A stretch of 17,964 nucleotides of DNA from an uncultured Eubacteriales bacterium (GCA_934725345.1 CAKVBG010000019.1:1-17964), one strand, 5' to 3'. Positions 7,209 to 15,199 are shown, counted from the first letter of the stretch. Made by a program: numbers and translations. The notes: generated from the sequence alone by a model not told the origin.

Positions 7209-7802
7209 CTACACAAGCAATACTCCAAATTTTTCAGCTGCCCAATCCTCTTGTTCTTTAAGTTTTGCATCGAGTGTTTCATCAGCAATAAGTTTTTTGG
7301 AAGGACTGTATCCTCTTATTCCCCCAATAGAGATATCTTGAGCGGTGTCTAGTTTGCAGTTTCTACCGAAGCCCCTTAAAATAATCTCTTTGAATTTGAT
7401 ATCTTCAGGCTTAACATAAAGCTGAGTATCGTCAGCATCTAAAGTTTGAGAGATTTTTCTTGAATACTGCTCCAAAGATTTTTCATACTCCTTGGAAAGT
7501 GTAAATTCATTTAGTTTCTTTTTGCACTCCCTAAACATATCTTTCATTATTTCTTTTCTGCGAATTGAAACTTTTTTGCGCTCTTGAAGTTCTTTACGCG
7601 ATACCTCAACCGCTACTTTATTTTTCATCGCAACCAATTCTTTTTTTATCATTGCATTGGCTTCTTCGATTATTTCTGCTTCTGCTTTTTGCAGTTGAAT
7701 TTCTTCTTGCTTTTTCATTTCTTCCAAGGTATTGGAGCGCTGTCTTTGAGTGTACTTTTCGAGGGTACTTAAAAAGTTATTAAATTTATAGCTTTTTTTC
7801 AT
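7209..7802 (-). CDS. V/A-type ATPase subunit E (peripheral stalk)
   Basis: 197-residue stator subunit that pairs with the G/H subunit to hold the head still. Residues about 15-110 are highly charged and helical (runs such as EEMKKQEEIQLQKAEAEII), as expected for the coiled-coil stalk. The C-terminal globular part carries the family-like SIGGIRGYSPSKKLIADETL followed by DAKLKEQED (about 156-184), which contacts subunit B. Length is typical. The ATG is preceded by GGAGG, which can fold into a small hairpin with an upstream CTCC (7811-7821). It sits 30 nt after subunit F and 55 nt before subunit A. Confidence 0.93.
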   Translation of the reverse strand: MKKSYKFNNFLSTLEKYTQRQRSNTLEEMKKQEEIQLQKAEAEIIEEANAMIKKELVAMKNKVAVEVSRKELQERKKVSIRRKEIMKDMFRECKKKLNEFTLSKEYEKSLEQYSRKISQTLDADDTQLYVKPEDIKFKEIILRGFGRNCKLDTAQDISIGGIRGYSPSKKLIADETLDAKLKEQEDWAAEKFGVLLV

Positions 7803-7810
7803 GATTTCGC

Positions 7811-7821
7811 CTCCTTCGGAG
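7811..7821 (-). promoter_or_regulatory. Small hairpin masking the subunit E ribosome binding site
   Basis: CTCC-GAA-GGAG on the minus strand pairs part of the Shine-Dalgarno sequence of subunit E in a four-pair stem with a three-base loop. It could tune translation of E, or be opened by ribosomes finishing subunit F. The stem is short, so this is only suggestive. Confidence 0.25.
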
Positions 7822-7832
7822 CATTTTAAATA

Positions 7833-8144
7833 CTAAATCTTAATTCCAATAGCTTCCCTAACATATCTAGTTATTGAATCTTTTTTACCCTTGCCGTATG
7901 ATTTTCCATCCGGGATTTCAACTATCAATGGCTTGTGGCATTTAGTTTTAAACTCATATATTAAGTCCCGGCAGAGCTCCACAAGACCTTCTGTAATTAA
8001 AACGATAGCTACGTCTTCCATCTGAACCGCTTTTAAAAGTGCTTTTTGAGTTTCTTCTTTTGTGCAAGCCATAACGCCATCTATTCCAGCCAATCGCATT
8101 CCAACCAAGGCATCGGTGTTGTTGCTTATCAAATGAAATTTCAT
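7833..8144 (-). CDS. V/A-type ATPase subunit F (central stalk)
   Basis: 103-residue small subunit that binds the D shaft and can change activity by altering its shape. The protein begins MKFHLISNNTDALVGMRLAG and has the typical alternating strand-helix pattern: AIVLITEGLVELC near residue 50, then a Lys-rich loop (GKSYGKGKKD) and a C-terminal helix. The ATG at 8144 is chosen over an in-frame TTG at 8162 because TGAGGA lies 8 nt before the ATG and the usual family start is right at MKFHLIS. That ribosome binding site overlaps the stop codon of subunit K, so the two genes are likely translationally coupled. Confidence 0.9.
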   Translation of the reverse strand: MKFHLISNNTDALVGMRLAGIDGVMACTKEETQKALLKAVQMEDVAIVLITEGLVELCRDLIYEFKTKCHKPLIVEIPDGKSYGKGKKDSITRYVREAIGIKI

Positions 8145-8154
8145 AATTTTATCC

Positions 8155-8634
8155 TCAAGCAATAAGCTGATCTATCTTGCCCAGCATCATAATAGAAATT
8201 ATGAGTCCATAAATTGCAATACTTTCACCCAAAGCAACAAACATTAATGATTTTACGAATGTAGTTGGATTTTCTGCATTGGCTGCTATTGCTGCAGGAG
8301 CTGCAGAAGCGATTGCTATTCCTCCACCAATTCCTGAAAGGCCCATAACGAGTGCTGCTGCGATTAAACCTACTCCAAAAGCATTCATACCAGCCGCTGT
8401 GGCGGATTCTTTTTGACTTACTGAAGTAGAAGTTTCGCTTGAGGTAGAGTTGTTAGCTGCTTGACATACCGATGTACCGTATCCGAATAGAGTAACTCCC
8501 ATGAATACTGCCACTGCACAAATTTGAGAGATAACCGCTTTCTTTTTGCTAGTACCTTTTTTAACCACTCTAACTGTGAGCCACATACTAAGAGCAACAA
8601 ATAATCCAGGGATGATAAAGTATAAACTTGACAT
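8155..8634 (-). CDS. V/A-type ATPase subunit K (proteolipid, membrane ring)
   Basis: 159-residue ring subunit that carries the transported ion. Four hydrophobic segments are seen, at about 2-22, 33-55, 83-113 and 127-151. Only the second pair is a canonical c-type hairpin: Gly/Ala-rich GLSGIGGGIAIASAAPAA, the polar loop NAENP, and ALGESIAIYGL with the ion-binding Glu137. The first pair is not Gly-rich, has a basic loop (VVKKGTSKKK) and no carboxylate. It is joined to the second by a Ser/Thr-rich stretch (about 62-76). The ATG at 8634 is chosen over 8649 because GGAGGT lies 7 nt before it and overlaps the upstream ATG. The usual Na+-ring Gln and Thr positions read Gly and Ile here, so proton coupling seems more likely, but this is inference. 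Confidence 0.9.
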   Translation of the reverse strand: MSSLYFIIPGLFVALSMWLTVRVVKKGTSKKKAVISQICAVAVFMGVTLFGYGTSVCQAANNSTSSETSTSVSQKESATAAGMNAFGVGLIAAALVMGLSGIGGGIAIASAAPAAIAANAENPTTFVKSLMFVALGESIAIYGLIISIMMLGKIDQLIA

Positions 8635-8653
8635 AATAATTACCTCCATAAAA

Positions 8654-10615
8654 TTAATTAATTTTGTTTGTTTTTTTATTATACATTATTGGCGTAAAAA
8701 TTCTACCTTGTCCTTCGAAGAACCTACTGAACATCTCATAAAATTCGAGTCGCAGGCCTTGTATTCCGGCTAAAAGTGCTTCCAAAGCCGTTACTATTAA
8801 GTTACCTAGTACAATTGTTATGATATATCCAATACCACCTATGGTTTCCGCTAACGTAAACACCGCCATCATCATTCCCGCGTGTGCAAGCACGAAAGCC
8901 CCCACTCTTAAAAACGACATAGTATTAGATAAATAACTCAGCAACACTTCGAAAAGTTCGAAAAATGCTCCAATTAGATACTCTCCCCAATTCTCAGGTT
9001 TCCAATCTTCTCCTGGCGTTAAAGCTTTTACTATTATCTCTTTAAACGTTATCAAAACCACAGGGAGAATTATTAAAAGTAGCAAGTAAAGAGTACTTTG
9101 AGGACCAGACATCACCTTAGGATTAAGCATCATATAAACTATAGAGCCATAAAACACTATCCCACAAACTCCACTAGTACTAAAAACCGCTTCCCAAGCA
9201 TTTCCTCGCTTTACTGCCGCATAAGCACCTAAAGCCATCGAAATAATCATAAACAGAATTCCTAATCCTGCAGCAGAGTATATTATCGTGTTAGTTGCAG
9301 AAGCACTCATAACTTCTATGGGTTTTTCCTGTAAACCAAACACTGCTTGATAAAAAGGATCTAGAACGTGTTCGAAACCGAAAACTGACCCGAAAAAAGT
9401 ACCGAAAACAGCTGAGGATATTCCGCAGGGAATTAAAACTTTACCAAAGTCTAAACCTTTAAATTTGCACGCAAACCATCCTATTAGTGCAATTAGCAAA
9501 CCTTGACCTAAATCAGCAAACATTATCCCAAACAAAAGAGGATAAGTCATAGCCACAAATGCAGTAGGGTCCATTTCGTTATAGCATGGCATTCCATACA
9601 TTTCTACCAAAGCTTCAAATGGTTTGAAAATACTTGGGTTTTTCAATTTCACAGGAGGAGATTTGCTAAGCAAATCCGAACCTTTGTCAACGGAATATTC
9701 TATCCCTTCCACAGCAGATATTTTTTCTTTGAATTTTTCAAAGTCCTCTTCGGGCACCCACCCCACAAGAATAAAACTACTCCCATACGTTGCGGCATAC
9801 GATTTTATTTCAAAATAGGTGCTCAGCTTTTCTATCTTTCTGAAAAATTTCATACATTCATGTTTTTGAGAATTCCAAAAAGTTAAAATTTCACTCTCAA
9901 TTTTCTGAATTAAACCCTCAAGCTCTTTGCATTCTCTTTCGAGCTCTTGGATACGCCATCTGGGAGTTTTAGGGCAACTTTCTATTTCTATTTCACTAAA
10001 GTACATACTCGAAAAAATTCTGTCAACTTCACTTAGATTTTCGATATCTGCAAAATACACTCCCCAAACGTACTCTTTGTTTTCATCAAACTTAAAGAAA
10101 AGAAGTTCTATATTTCGTTTCTCGCATTCCTTAGATATTTCTTCAAATCGAGAGTAGTTTTCAACGGGTATTTTACCGAATCTTGCTTTTATATATTCAC
10201 AAGATAAAACATCGCTTAAGTTTTTATCTAAACCCAAAAAGTGATTTAACTTTCCTATCTCTTCCTTGTGTTTTGCAATCTTAGCATGAGCAACACGTTT
10301 TTTATCTATGAGCTCATCCACTTTACCCGAAAAACATTTAACGTACTTTTCCATTTTACTTCTACTTACTTGAAATTCAGCAACGTCTGATGTTTCAGTA
10401 TTACCGCCACAAGAATATATTGAATTCTTAAGTCTCATAAGCAAAGATGCATATGGATTTTGTTCTGAAACCGGCATAAAATTCTCAGTGTTGGAGTAAA
10501 ACGAAGAAACATTATCCGGTTGAAATACACCCGATTCCCCGCAAACATTAACAAGTTCATCTAGTTTTTTTGAGGGACCGATGATACTCACCAAATTCAC
10601 TTTACAAACGGCCAT
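8654..10615 (-). CDS. V/A-type ATPase subunit I (membrane stator, a-subunit)
   Basis: 653-residue stator that forms the ion half-channels beside the K ring. The N-terminal 320 or so residues are hydrophilic and predicted helical (two long charged helices around 85-120 and 225-260), forming the cytoplasmic arm that holds the peripheral stalks. The C-terminal half has about seven hydrophobic segments, starting near the family-typical MTYPLLFGIMFADLGQG. Two conserved Arg residues expected to face the ring are seen: Arg570 in SFLRVGAFVLAHAGM and Arg622 in GIQGLRLEFYEMF. Length is normal. Its stop is 19 nt before the subunit K start and it begins 23 nt after subunit C, with a modest AAAGG-type site before the ATG. 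Confidence 0.95.
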   Translation of the reverse strand: MAVCKVNLVSIIGPSKKLDELVNVCGESGVFQPDNVSSFYSNTENFMPVSEQNPYASLLMRLKNSIYSCGGNTETSDVAEFQVSRSKMEKYVKCFSGKVDELIDKKRVAHAKIAKHKEEIGKLNHFLGLDKNLSDVLSCEYIKARFGKIPVENYSRFEEISKECEKRNIELLFFKFDENKEYVWGVYFADIENLSEVDRIFSSMYFSEIEIESCPKTPRWRIQELERECKELEGLIQKIESEILTFWNSQKHECMKFFRKIEKLSTYFEIKSYAATYGSSFILVGWVPEEDFEKFKEKISAVEGIEYSVDKGSDLLSKSPPVKLKNPSIFKPFEALVEMYGMPCYNEMDPTAFVAMTYPLLFGIMFADLGQGLLIALIGWFACKFKGLDFGKVLIPCGISSAVFGTFFGSVFGFEHVLDPFYQAVFGLQEKPIEVMSASATNTIIYSAAGLGILFMIISMALGAYAAVKRGNAWEAVFSTSGVCGIVFYGSIVYMMLNPKVMSGPQSTLYLLLLIILPVVLITFKEIIVKALTPGEDWKPENWGEYLIGAFFELFEVLLSYLSNTMSFLRVGAFVLAHAGMMMAVFTLAETIGGIGYIITIVLGNLIVTALEALLAGIQGLRLEFYEMFSRFFEGQGRIFTPIMYNKKTNKIN

Positions 10616-10638
10616 TCTATCCCGCCTTTCCAGTTAGA

Positions 10639-11733
10639 TTATCTTATTAGCATTTTTTTAATTTCCTCGGGCGACAATTTGTACTTAACGCCTTCAATGA
10701 TCGTTATTAGATTAAAAATCTCAGTTTCCGTCAAAAAAATATATGATATTAAAACTATTGGCGGCGAAACGGAAAACCTTATATTATGACGACCCCAGTT
10801 GAATCTCATGTTTCTAGGAACTTTATCAACAACATCTAAATTTCTAGAAAACCATTTTCTACCCATGGGCGTTTTTTTCATATTGGCCATCATTTGCTTG
10901 GTATCTGGAATTTGGATAAATGGCCTTAGGTCATTTTTAGTCAGGCTTCCCCCATCAATCAACGACGAAAGCATATAGTCCTCGGAAAGCTTGTAAAACT
11001 TCCGCATCCTCACGATTCTAACCAAGTTTACTAAATCTATATACAGTTTAAAAAACGATATCAATTCTTTTTTTGCCTTACCCTTTACATAGGTATTTAC
11101 TGTTTTAAAAACCACTTTGTAAAGGTAATTGTGAAGTGCGGTCTCAATGCCTGTGAAATTCGCTATAGTGTTTTCCTTTGGCTTAAAAGGTAGCAAAATT
11201 CCGTAATAAGGAGATTTTTTAACAGCTTTTAAAATTTCTTCATAGCTACTAGAACGAGATAATGCTCTCATGTCAACTTTAGTGTGGTCATAGAAAAATT
11301 CCGGAAGCGAAAAAACATCCTCATTTGGCTTAGAAGCTGAAATCAACATCAAACTGTGCATGAACTGTTCGATCTCAATTCTCGTGATAAGGTATTCGCA
11401 AAAATGCTCACCTACGGAAATATCATATCTCCCTAAAATTTCAAAATCCATGAGTAGCTTAAGTCTTAGTCTTTCCTCTATATCTACCCTGTGGACGTTG
11501 TTTTCATTGACGTCCTTTAAAACTTCGCCATAACTGGTTTTTTTCTTAAGGTACGAAGCTACATCCGGGATACTCCGGCAAGAAACGAGTTCATCGTAGT
11601 TTTTATCTGATATCCTTTTACCATACATGGTCCTTGCTCTCGCCAAAACTGCATTTGAGGCACGTGAAAATAACATACTTTTCCAAAGCGCGTAAAAAGC
11701 TTCAAAATCGCTGTTACTGCTTTGATTCACCAC
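10639..11733 (-). CDS. V/A-type ATPase subunit C (d-like, axle-to-ring connector)
   Basis: Subunit that caps the membrane ring and passes torque to the D/F axle. The 364-residue reading carries the AC39/subunit-C pattern: NAVLARARTMYGKRISDKNYDEL near 27-49, a mostly helical body, and repeated helical bundles such as FKLYIDLVNLVRIVRMRKFY near 230-250. The start is uncertain. The reading used here begins with GTG at 11733, with no convincing ribosome binding site; an in-frame ATG at 11676 (MLFSRASNAV) would still include the conserved region and give 345 residues. An out-of-frame ATG at 11737 opens a 7-codon ORF only. The gene follows G/H by 31 nt. Confidence 0.9.
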   Translation of the reverse strand: MVNQSSNSDFEAFYALWKSMLFSRASNAVLARARTMYGKRISDKNYDELVSCRSIPDVASYLKKKTSYGEVLKDVNENNVHRVDIEERLRLKLLMDFEILGRYDISVGEHFCEYLITRIEIEQFMHSLMLISASKPNEDVFSLPEFFYDHTKVDMRALSRSSSYEEILKAVKKSPYYGILLPFKPKENTIANFTGIETALHNYLYKVVFKTVNTYVKGKAKKELISFFKLYIDLVNLVRIVRMRKFYKLSEDYMLSSLIDGGSLTKNDLRPFIQIPDTKQMMANMKKTPMGRKWFSRNLDVVDKVPRNMRFNWGRHNIRFSVSPPIVLISYIFLTETEIFNLITIIEGVKYKLSPEEIKKMLIR

Positions 11734-11764
11734 CCATCAATTAAAATAACTCTAGTGTTTTGAA

Positions 11765-12088
11765 CTAAATTATGCGGTCAACAATTGTTTGAATCCATTC
11801 TTGTTTGTTGGAGGAGTATATTTTTTCTATTCTCTCAATTTTCTTCTTGTGGATTCCTTCAATTGCCGAGAGCTTTATGCAAGCTTTTATTTTTTCATCT
11901 TTCTCAAGTTCTTTTATATCCTCTCGTGCCTTTTCAACATACTGAGCACGTTTCTTTTCTTTGAGTTCGCTTATTTTTTGTTCCAGATTTACTTTAAGCT
12001 GATTTGTTTTACTTAGGTTTTCTCTGGCGCGTTTATCAAACTCTATTATTTTGCCTATCATGTCTTCTTGACATTTTTCTTCTGACAT
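11765..12088 (-). CDS. V/A-type ATPase G/H-like peripheral stalk subunit
   Basis: 107-residue protein made almost entirely of charged helix (runs such as LEQKISELKEKKRAQYVEKA around 35-54), as expected for the partner of subunit E in the peripheral stalk. There is no membrane segment or catalytic motif. Identification rests on its coiled-coil character, length and place as first gene of the V-ATPase operon; sequence similarity within this family is low. The ATG is preceded by GGAGGG at 6 nt and the predicted operon promoter lies about 50 nt upstream. Confidence 0.75.
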   Translation of the reverse strand: MSEEKCQEDMIGKIIEFDKRARENLSKTNQLKVNLEQKISELKEKKRAQYVEKAREDIKELEKDEKIKACIKLSAIEGIHKKKIERIEKIYSSNKQEWIQTIVDRII

Positions 12089-12131
12089 TGTCAGCCCTCC
12101 TTTTTTGTCGAATTAGGTAAGCTAATGCACA

Positions 12132-12150
12132 AATGCTCCCATGTAGCATT
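12132..12150. repeat. Inverted repeat at the V-ATPase operon transcription start
   Basis: AATGCT and AGCATT are a perfect 6-base inverted repeat with a 7-base centre. They overlap the -10 box of the minus-strand promoter and the expected start of the RNA. Position fits a regulator site, but the repeat is short. Confidence 0.3.
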
Positions 12151-12175
12151 ATGATATAAAAATTTAAAATGTCAA
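12148..12175 (-). promoter_or_regulatory. Predicted sigma-A-type promoter for the V-ATPase operon
   Basis: On the minus strand, a perfect TTGACA (-35, 12170-12175) and CATAAT (-10, 12148-12153) are separated by 16 bases. The RNA would start near 12141, giving a leader of about 50 nt before the first V-ATPase ATG at 12088. Confidence 0.65.
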
Positions 12176-12222
12176 TAACTTAAAATGTATTTTTGAGCTT
12201 TTTAAAAATAAAGTTTTGGGTA

Positions 12223-12251
12223 TTTACATAAAATCATAATTACGATAAAAT
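12223..12251 (+). promoter_or_regulatory. Predicted sigma-A-type promoter for the pyrH operon
   Basis: TTTACA (12223-12228) and TAAAAT (12246-12251) are separated by 17 bases, each one mismatch from consensus. The RNA would start near 12258, about 60 nt before the pyrH start. It is arranged back to back with the V-ATPase promoter, about 50 bases apart. Confidence 0.55.
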
Positions 12252-12319
12252 GTTTATCAATCGCGTTCGCTTCTGCGTTTGGGATTTCTAAACTAACATT
12301 AACTGGGAGTGGTAAAAAA

Positions 12320-13033
12320 TTGCAGTCTACTTATAAGAGAGTACTTTTGAAAATTAGCGGAGAGTTTTTAGCTGGTTCTGAGAAATCTGGTATTGATTCA
12401 AAAATCAGCATTGAACTTGGAAAGGTTATCAAAGAAGTAAAGAATCAAGGTATTCAGGTGGGAATAGTTGTTGGAGGAGGAAATTTTTGGAGAGGCCGAA
12501 GCAGCGGAAAGATGGATAGAATTCGCGCAGACCACATGGGTATGCTCGCAACTGTTATGAATGCACTTAGTTTATCGGACTGTCTAGAACAGTTGGATGT
12601 AAAAACTTCTGTTCTGACTTCAATTCCATTTCCGCAAATAGGTAAGCAGTATTCTCCTCAAAGAGCAATTTCACATCTTGAAAAAGGAAGAGTGGTAATT
12701 TTCGGATACGGCACGGGTAATGCGTTCTTCTCTACCGACACCGCAGCAGCTCTCAGAGCCGCAGAAATAGGTGCACAAGTTATATTAAAAGCTACCACAG
12801 GAACTGATGGCGTATATGAAGAGGATCCTAATTTAAATCCAAATGCTAAAAAATATACTTCTCTTACATTTGACGAGATGCTTTTCAAAAACCTAAAAGT
12901 GGTTGACTCTACCGCCGCTTCAATTTGCAGAGATAACAACATTCCACTGTTGGTATTTAATGCAGACCCACCGCAAAACATACTTCTTTCCCTTCAGAAG
13001 AACAGTTCCTTAGGAACTATTGTTAAGCCGTAA
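12320..13033 (+). CDS. pyrH: UMP kinase
   Basis: Phosphorylates UMP to UDP with ATP, the first committed step toward UTP and CTP. The 237-residue protein belongs to the amino-acid-kinase fold: KISGEFLAG (10-18) and VVGGGNFWRG at the N-terminal nucleotide/phosphate site, DHMGMLATVMNALSL in the middle, and the C-terminal ATP-binding region with STDTAAALRAAEIGAQVILK and TDGVYEEDP. Length is typical. The start is TTG, placed after GGGAGTGGT with a 6-nt spacing; the next residues (STYKRVLLK) align with the usual family start, and no better ATG exists upstream. It is the first gene of the plus-strand operon and is followed by frr, as in most Firmicutes. Confidence 0.97.
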   Translation: MQSTYKRVLLKISGEFLAGSEKSGIDSKISIELGKVIKEVKNQGIQVGIVVGGGNFWRGRSSGKMDRIRADHMGMLATVMNALSLSDCLEQLDVKTSVLTSIPFPQIGKQYSPQRAISHLEKGRVVIFGYGTGNAFFSTDTAAALRAAEIGAQVILKATTGTDGVYEEDPNLNPNAKKYTSLTFDEMLFKNLKVVDSTAASICRDNNIPLLVFNADPPQNILLSLQKNSSLGTIVKP

Positions 13034-13075
13034 TGGCCTAGAAAAACTTAAATAAATATGAAAGGTGATTTTTTA

Positions 13076-13630
13076 ATGAACTCTATTTTGAAAGACACAG
13101 AAACCCGCATGGACGGTGCAGTAAAACATCTATCTGATGAATATGCTTCTATTCGCGCAGGAAGAGCCAACACAGCCATTCTCGATAAAGTAAACATTGA
13201 ATACTACGGAACTCCTACTCCTATAAACCAAGTAGCGGCAATTTCAGTTGCTGAAGCCAGAGTTATTGTTATTCAGCCGTGGGATATGTCATTACTTTCT
13301 GCAATAGAAAAAGCTATTCAAAAGTCTGATATCGGTATCAATCCTCAAAATGACGGCAAAGTTATCAGACTCATTTTCCCTCAGCTTACAGAAGACAGAC
13401 GCCGTGAAATTTCAAAAGAAATCTCTCGTTTGGCAGAAGAAACTAAAATTTCAATTCGCAATATTCGTCGTGATGCAATGGATAAGTCTAAAGCTCTTAA
13501 GAAAAATTCTGAGGCTACAGAAGATGAAATCAAAAAATTTGAAAAGAAAGTTCAAGATTTTACTGATAAATCCTGTGCGAAGATAGATAAACTTTGTAGT
13601 GAAAAAATAGCTAAAACCATGGAAATATAA
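13076..13630 (+). CDS. frr: Ribosome recycling factor
   Basis: Works with EF-G to split the ribosome after termination. The 184-residue reading is the normal family length and has the usual regions: EYASIRAGRANTAILDKV near 23-40, VEYYGTPTPINQVA-type beta region (IEYYGTPTPINQVA here), QPWDMSLLSAIEKAI, and LTEDRRREISK near 110-120 in the long helix bundle. The ATG at 13076 is preferred to an in-frame ATG at 13058 because AAAGGTGA lies 7 nt before it and falls inside the longer reading. Confidence 0.97.
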   Translation: MNSILKDTETRMDGAVKHLSDEYASIRAGRANTAILDKVNIEYYGTPTPINQVAAISVAEARVIVIQPWDMSLLSAIEKAIQKSDIGINPQNDGKVIRLIFPQLTEDRRREISKEISRLAEETKISIRNIRRDAMDKSKALKKNSEATEDEIKKFEKKVQDFTDKSCAKIDKLCSEKIAKTMEI

Positions 13631-13648
13631 AAAATCGAGGAATTCACA

Positions 13649-14371
13649 ATGAAAGCTTCTTATGGTCATACTCCCTTACCATGTCACGTTGGGATAATAA
13701 TGGACGGAAATCGAAGATGGGCAAAGAAACGTTTTTTGCCTTCAGTGAAAGGGCATGCTAATGGCGCTGAAGTGCTTAAGTCCATATCACTTTACTGCAA
13801 TAAAATAGGTTTAAAGTACCTTACTGTTTATGCTTTTTCTACTGAAAACTGGAAAAGGTCGGAGGAAGAAGTTGGCGGACTGATGCGCCTTTTTAAAAAA
13901 TACCTCAAAGACGTGATGTCGGAAATTTTTAAGCTCGAAAATATAAAAATCGAGTTTATTGGAAACATTTCAGTTCTTCCCCTAGAAATTAAAGAGTTGA
14001 TTTCCAAAATAGAAAAAGAGTCTTCAAAAAACACAGGCATGACGCTAACCATTGCCTTTAACTACGGCGGTCGAGAAGAAATTCGGTCGGCTGTGGAGTC
14101 TCTTGTTCAAGATACAGTTTCGGGTAAAATTGCCCTCCAAGATATATCGGAAATGGAACTTTCCAAAAGAATGTATGCTCCGGGTCATCCAGACATAGAT
14201 TTAATTATTCGCACAGCCGGTGAACAGCGAATTTCAAATTTTATGCTATGGGAATCGGCATATGCTGAATTTTATTTTACAGACGTTCTGTGGCCAGATT
14301 TTAATGAAGCTGAACTTCACAAAGCATTTGAAGAATATAATTCCCGCACAAGACGTTTCGGAGGTGTTTAA
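13649..14371 (+). CDS. uppS: Undecaprenyl diphosphate synthase (isoprenyl transferase)
   Basis: Adds isopentenyl units in cis to farnesyl diphosphate to make the C55 carrier lipid for peptidoglycan and other wall polymers. In the 240-residue protein, the catalytic start IIMDGNRRWAK is at 16-26 with Asp19, followed by KGH (34-36), VYAFSTENWKRS and FNYGGREEI. The C-terminal signature DLIIRTAGEQRISNF and ESAYAEFYFTDVLWPDF are all present. GAGGA precedes the ATG by 7 nt. Its substrate chain comes from the MEP pathway, two enzymes of which (dxr, ispG) are downstream. Confidence 0.97.
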   Translation: MKASYGHTPLPCHVGIIMDGNRRWAKKRFLPSVKGHANGAEVLKSISLYCNKIGLKYLTVYAFSTENWKRSEEEVGGLMRLFKKYLKDVMSEIFKLENIKIEFIGNISVLPLEIKELISKIEKESSKNTGMTLTIAFNYGGREEIRSAVESLVQDTVSGKIALQDISEMELSKRMYAPGHPDIDLIIRTAGEQRISNFMLWESAYAEFYFTDVLWPDFNEAELHKAFEEYNSRTRRFGGV

Positions 14372-14377
14372 AAGAAG

Positions 14378-15199
14378 TTGCATAAAAGAATTCTTTCAGC
14401 CCTCGTTGGCGTTATGTTTTTACTAGTCATCTTACTTTTTGACCAAACTTTCCATTGGATAATAAATCTAGTCACATCTCTTATAGCCGTTTTGGCAATT
14501 AAGGAGATATTTTCAGTGGTCGGTATGCTTCGCAGTTACGAAGTAATGCTGCCCACTCTCCTTTTCGCTTTTTTATTACCGCTTGTGAGCTTTTCCGATT
14601 TAGGGCTAGAGTTAATATGCTACTCCTACACCGCTTTGATATTTTGTGTTTTGATGATAAATAAAAACCTCAAAATAAAAAATGTTTTGGTTGTGTATGC
14701 GCTTTCAATAATAGTTTCATATTCTTTGTTGAAAATCGTACAACTCAGGAGTTTTGGCGGAAAATACGGCAGCTTTTATCTAGTGCTAGCACTCACCATT
14801 GCTTGGATGTCCGACACGGGAGCTTATTTTTTCGGTAAATTCTTTGGTAGAAACAAATTGTGTCCGGAGATAAGTCCTAAGAAAACAATAGAAGGATTTA
14901 TTGGTGGAATTTTAACGTGCTTAGTGTTTGTTGTATTAATAAGCTTCTTGTTCAACAACTATCTATTCGCAGAGAAACAGCAAATAAATTACTTTTACGT
15001 CTTATTGCTAGGTTTGAGCGGCTCGATTCTTTCCTGCCTCGGAGACCTTTGTTTTTCAATGGTAAAACGAAGATATAACGTTAAGGATTTTGGAAACTTA
15101 ATGCCCGGTCATGGAGGAATTTTGGATAGGTTCGATAGCGTTATCTTTGTGGTACCGTATGTGTATATATTCTTGAAATTTGTAAAAATAATTTTTTAA
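14378..15199 (+). CDS. cdsA: Phosphatidate cytidylyltransferase (CDP-diacylglycerol synthase)
   Basis: Makes CDP-diacylglycerol from phosphatidic acid and CTP at the membrane, the branch point for phosphatidylglycerol and related lipids. The 273-residue protein has about eight hydrophobic segments. The full family signature is present near 227-253: SMVKRRYNVKDFGNLMPGHG followed by GILDRFD. The catalytic-site region TIAWMSDTGAYFFGKFFGRNK is near 147-167. The start is TTG (MHKRILSAL), 7 nt after the uppS stop. The nearest strong ribosome binding site, GGAGG, lies inside the uppS end with an unusually long spacing of about 13 nt, so coupling to uppS translation is likely. Confidence 0.95.
   Translation: MHKRILSALVGVMFLLVILLFDQTFHWIINLVTSLIAVLAIKEIFSVVGMLRSYEVMLPTLLFAFLLPLVSFSDLGLELICYSYTALIFCVLMINKNLKIKNVLVVYALSIIVSYSLLKIVQLRSFGGKYGSFYLVLALTIAWMSDTGAYFFGKFFGRNKLCPEISPKKTIEGFIGGILTCLVFVVLISFLFNNYLFAEKQQINYFYVLLLGLSGSILSCLGDLCFSMVKRRYNVKDFGNLMPGHGGILDRFDSVIFVVPYVYIFLKFVKIIF

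Noticed and set aside
12658..12981. Minus-strand ORF of 107 codons inside pyrH.
   Set aside because: It is antisense to the conserved UMP kinase motifs; no ribosome binding site or recognisable domain.
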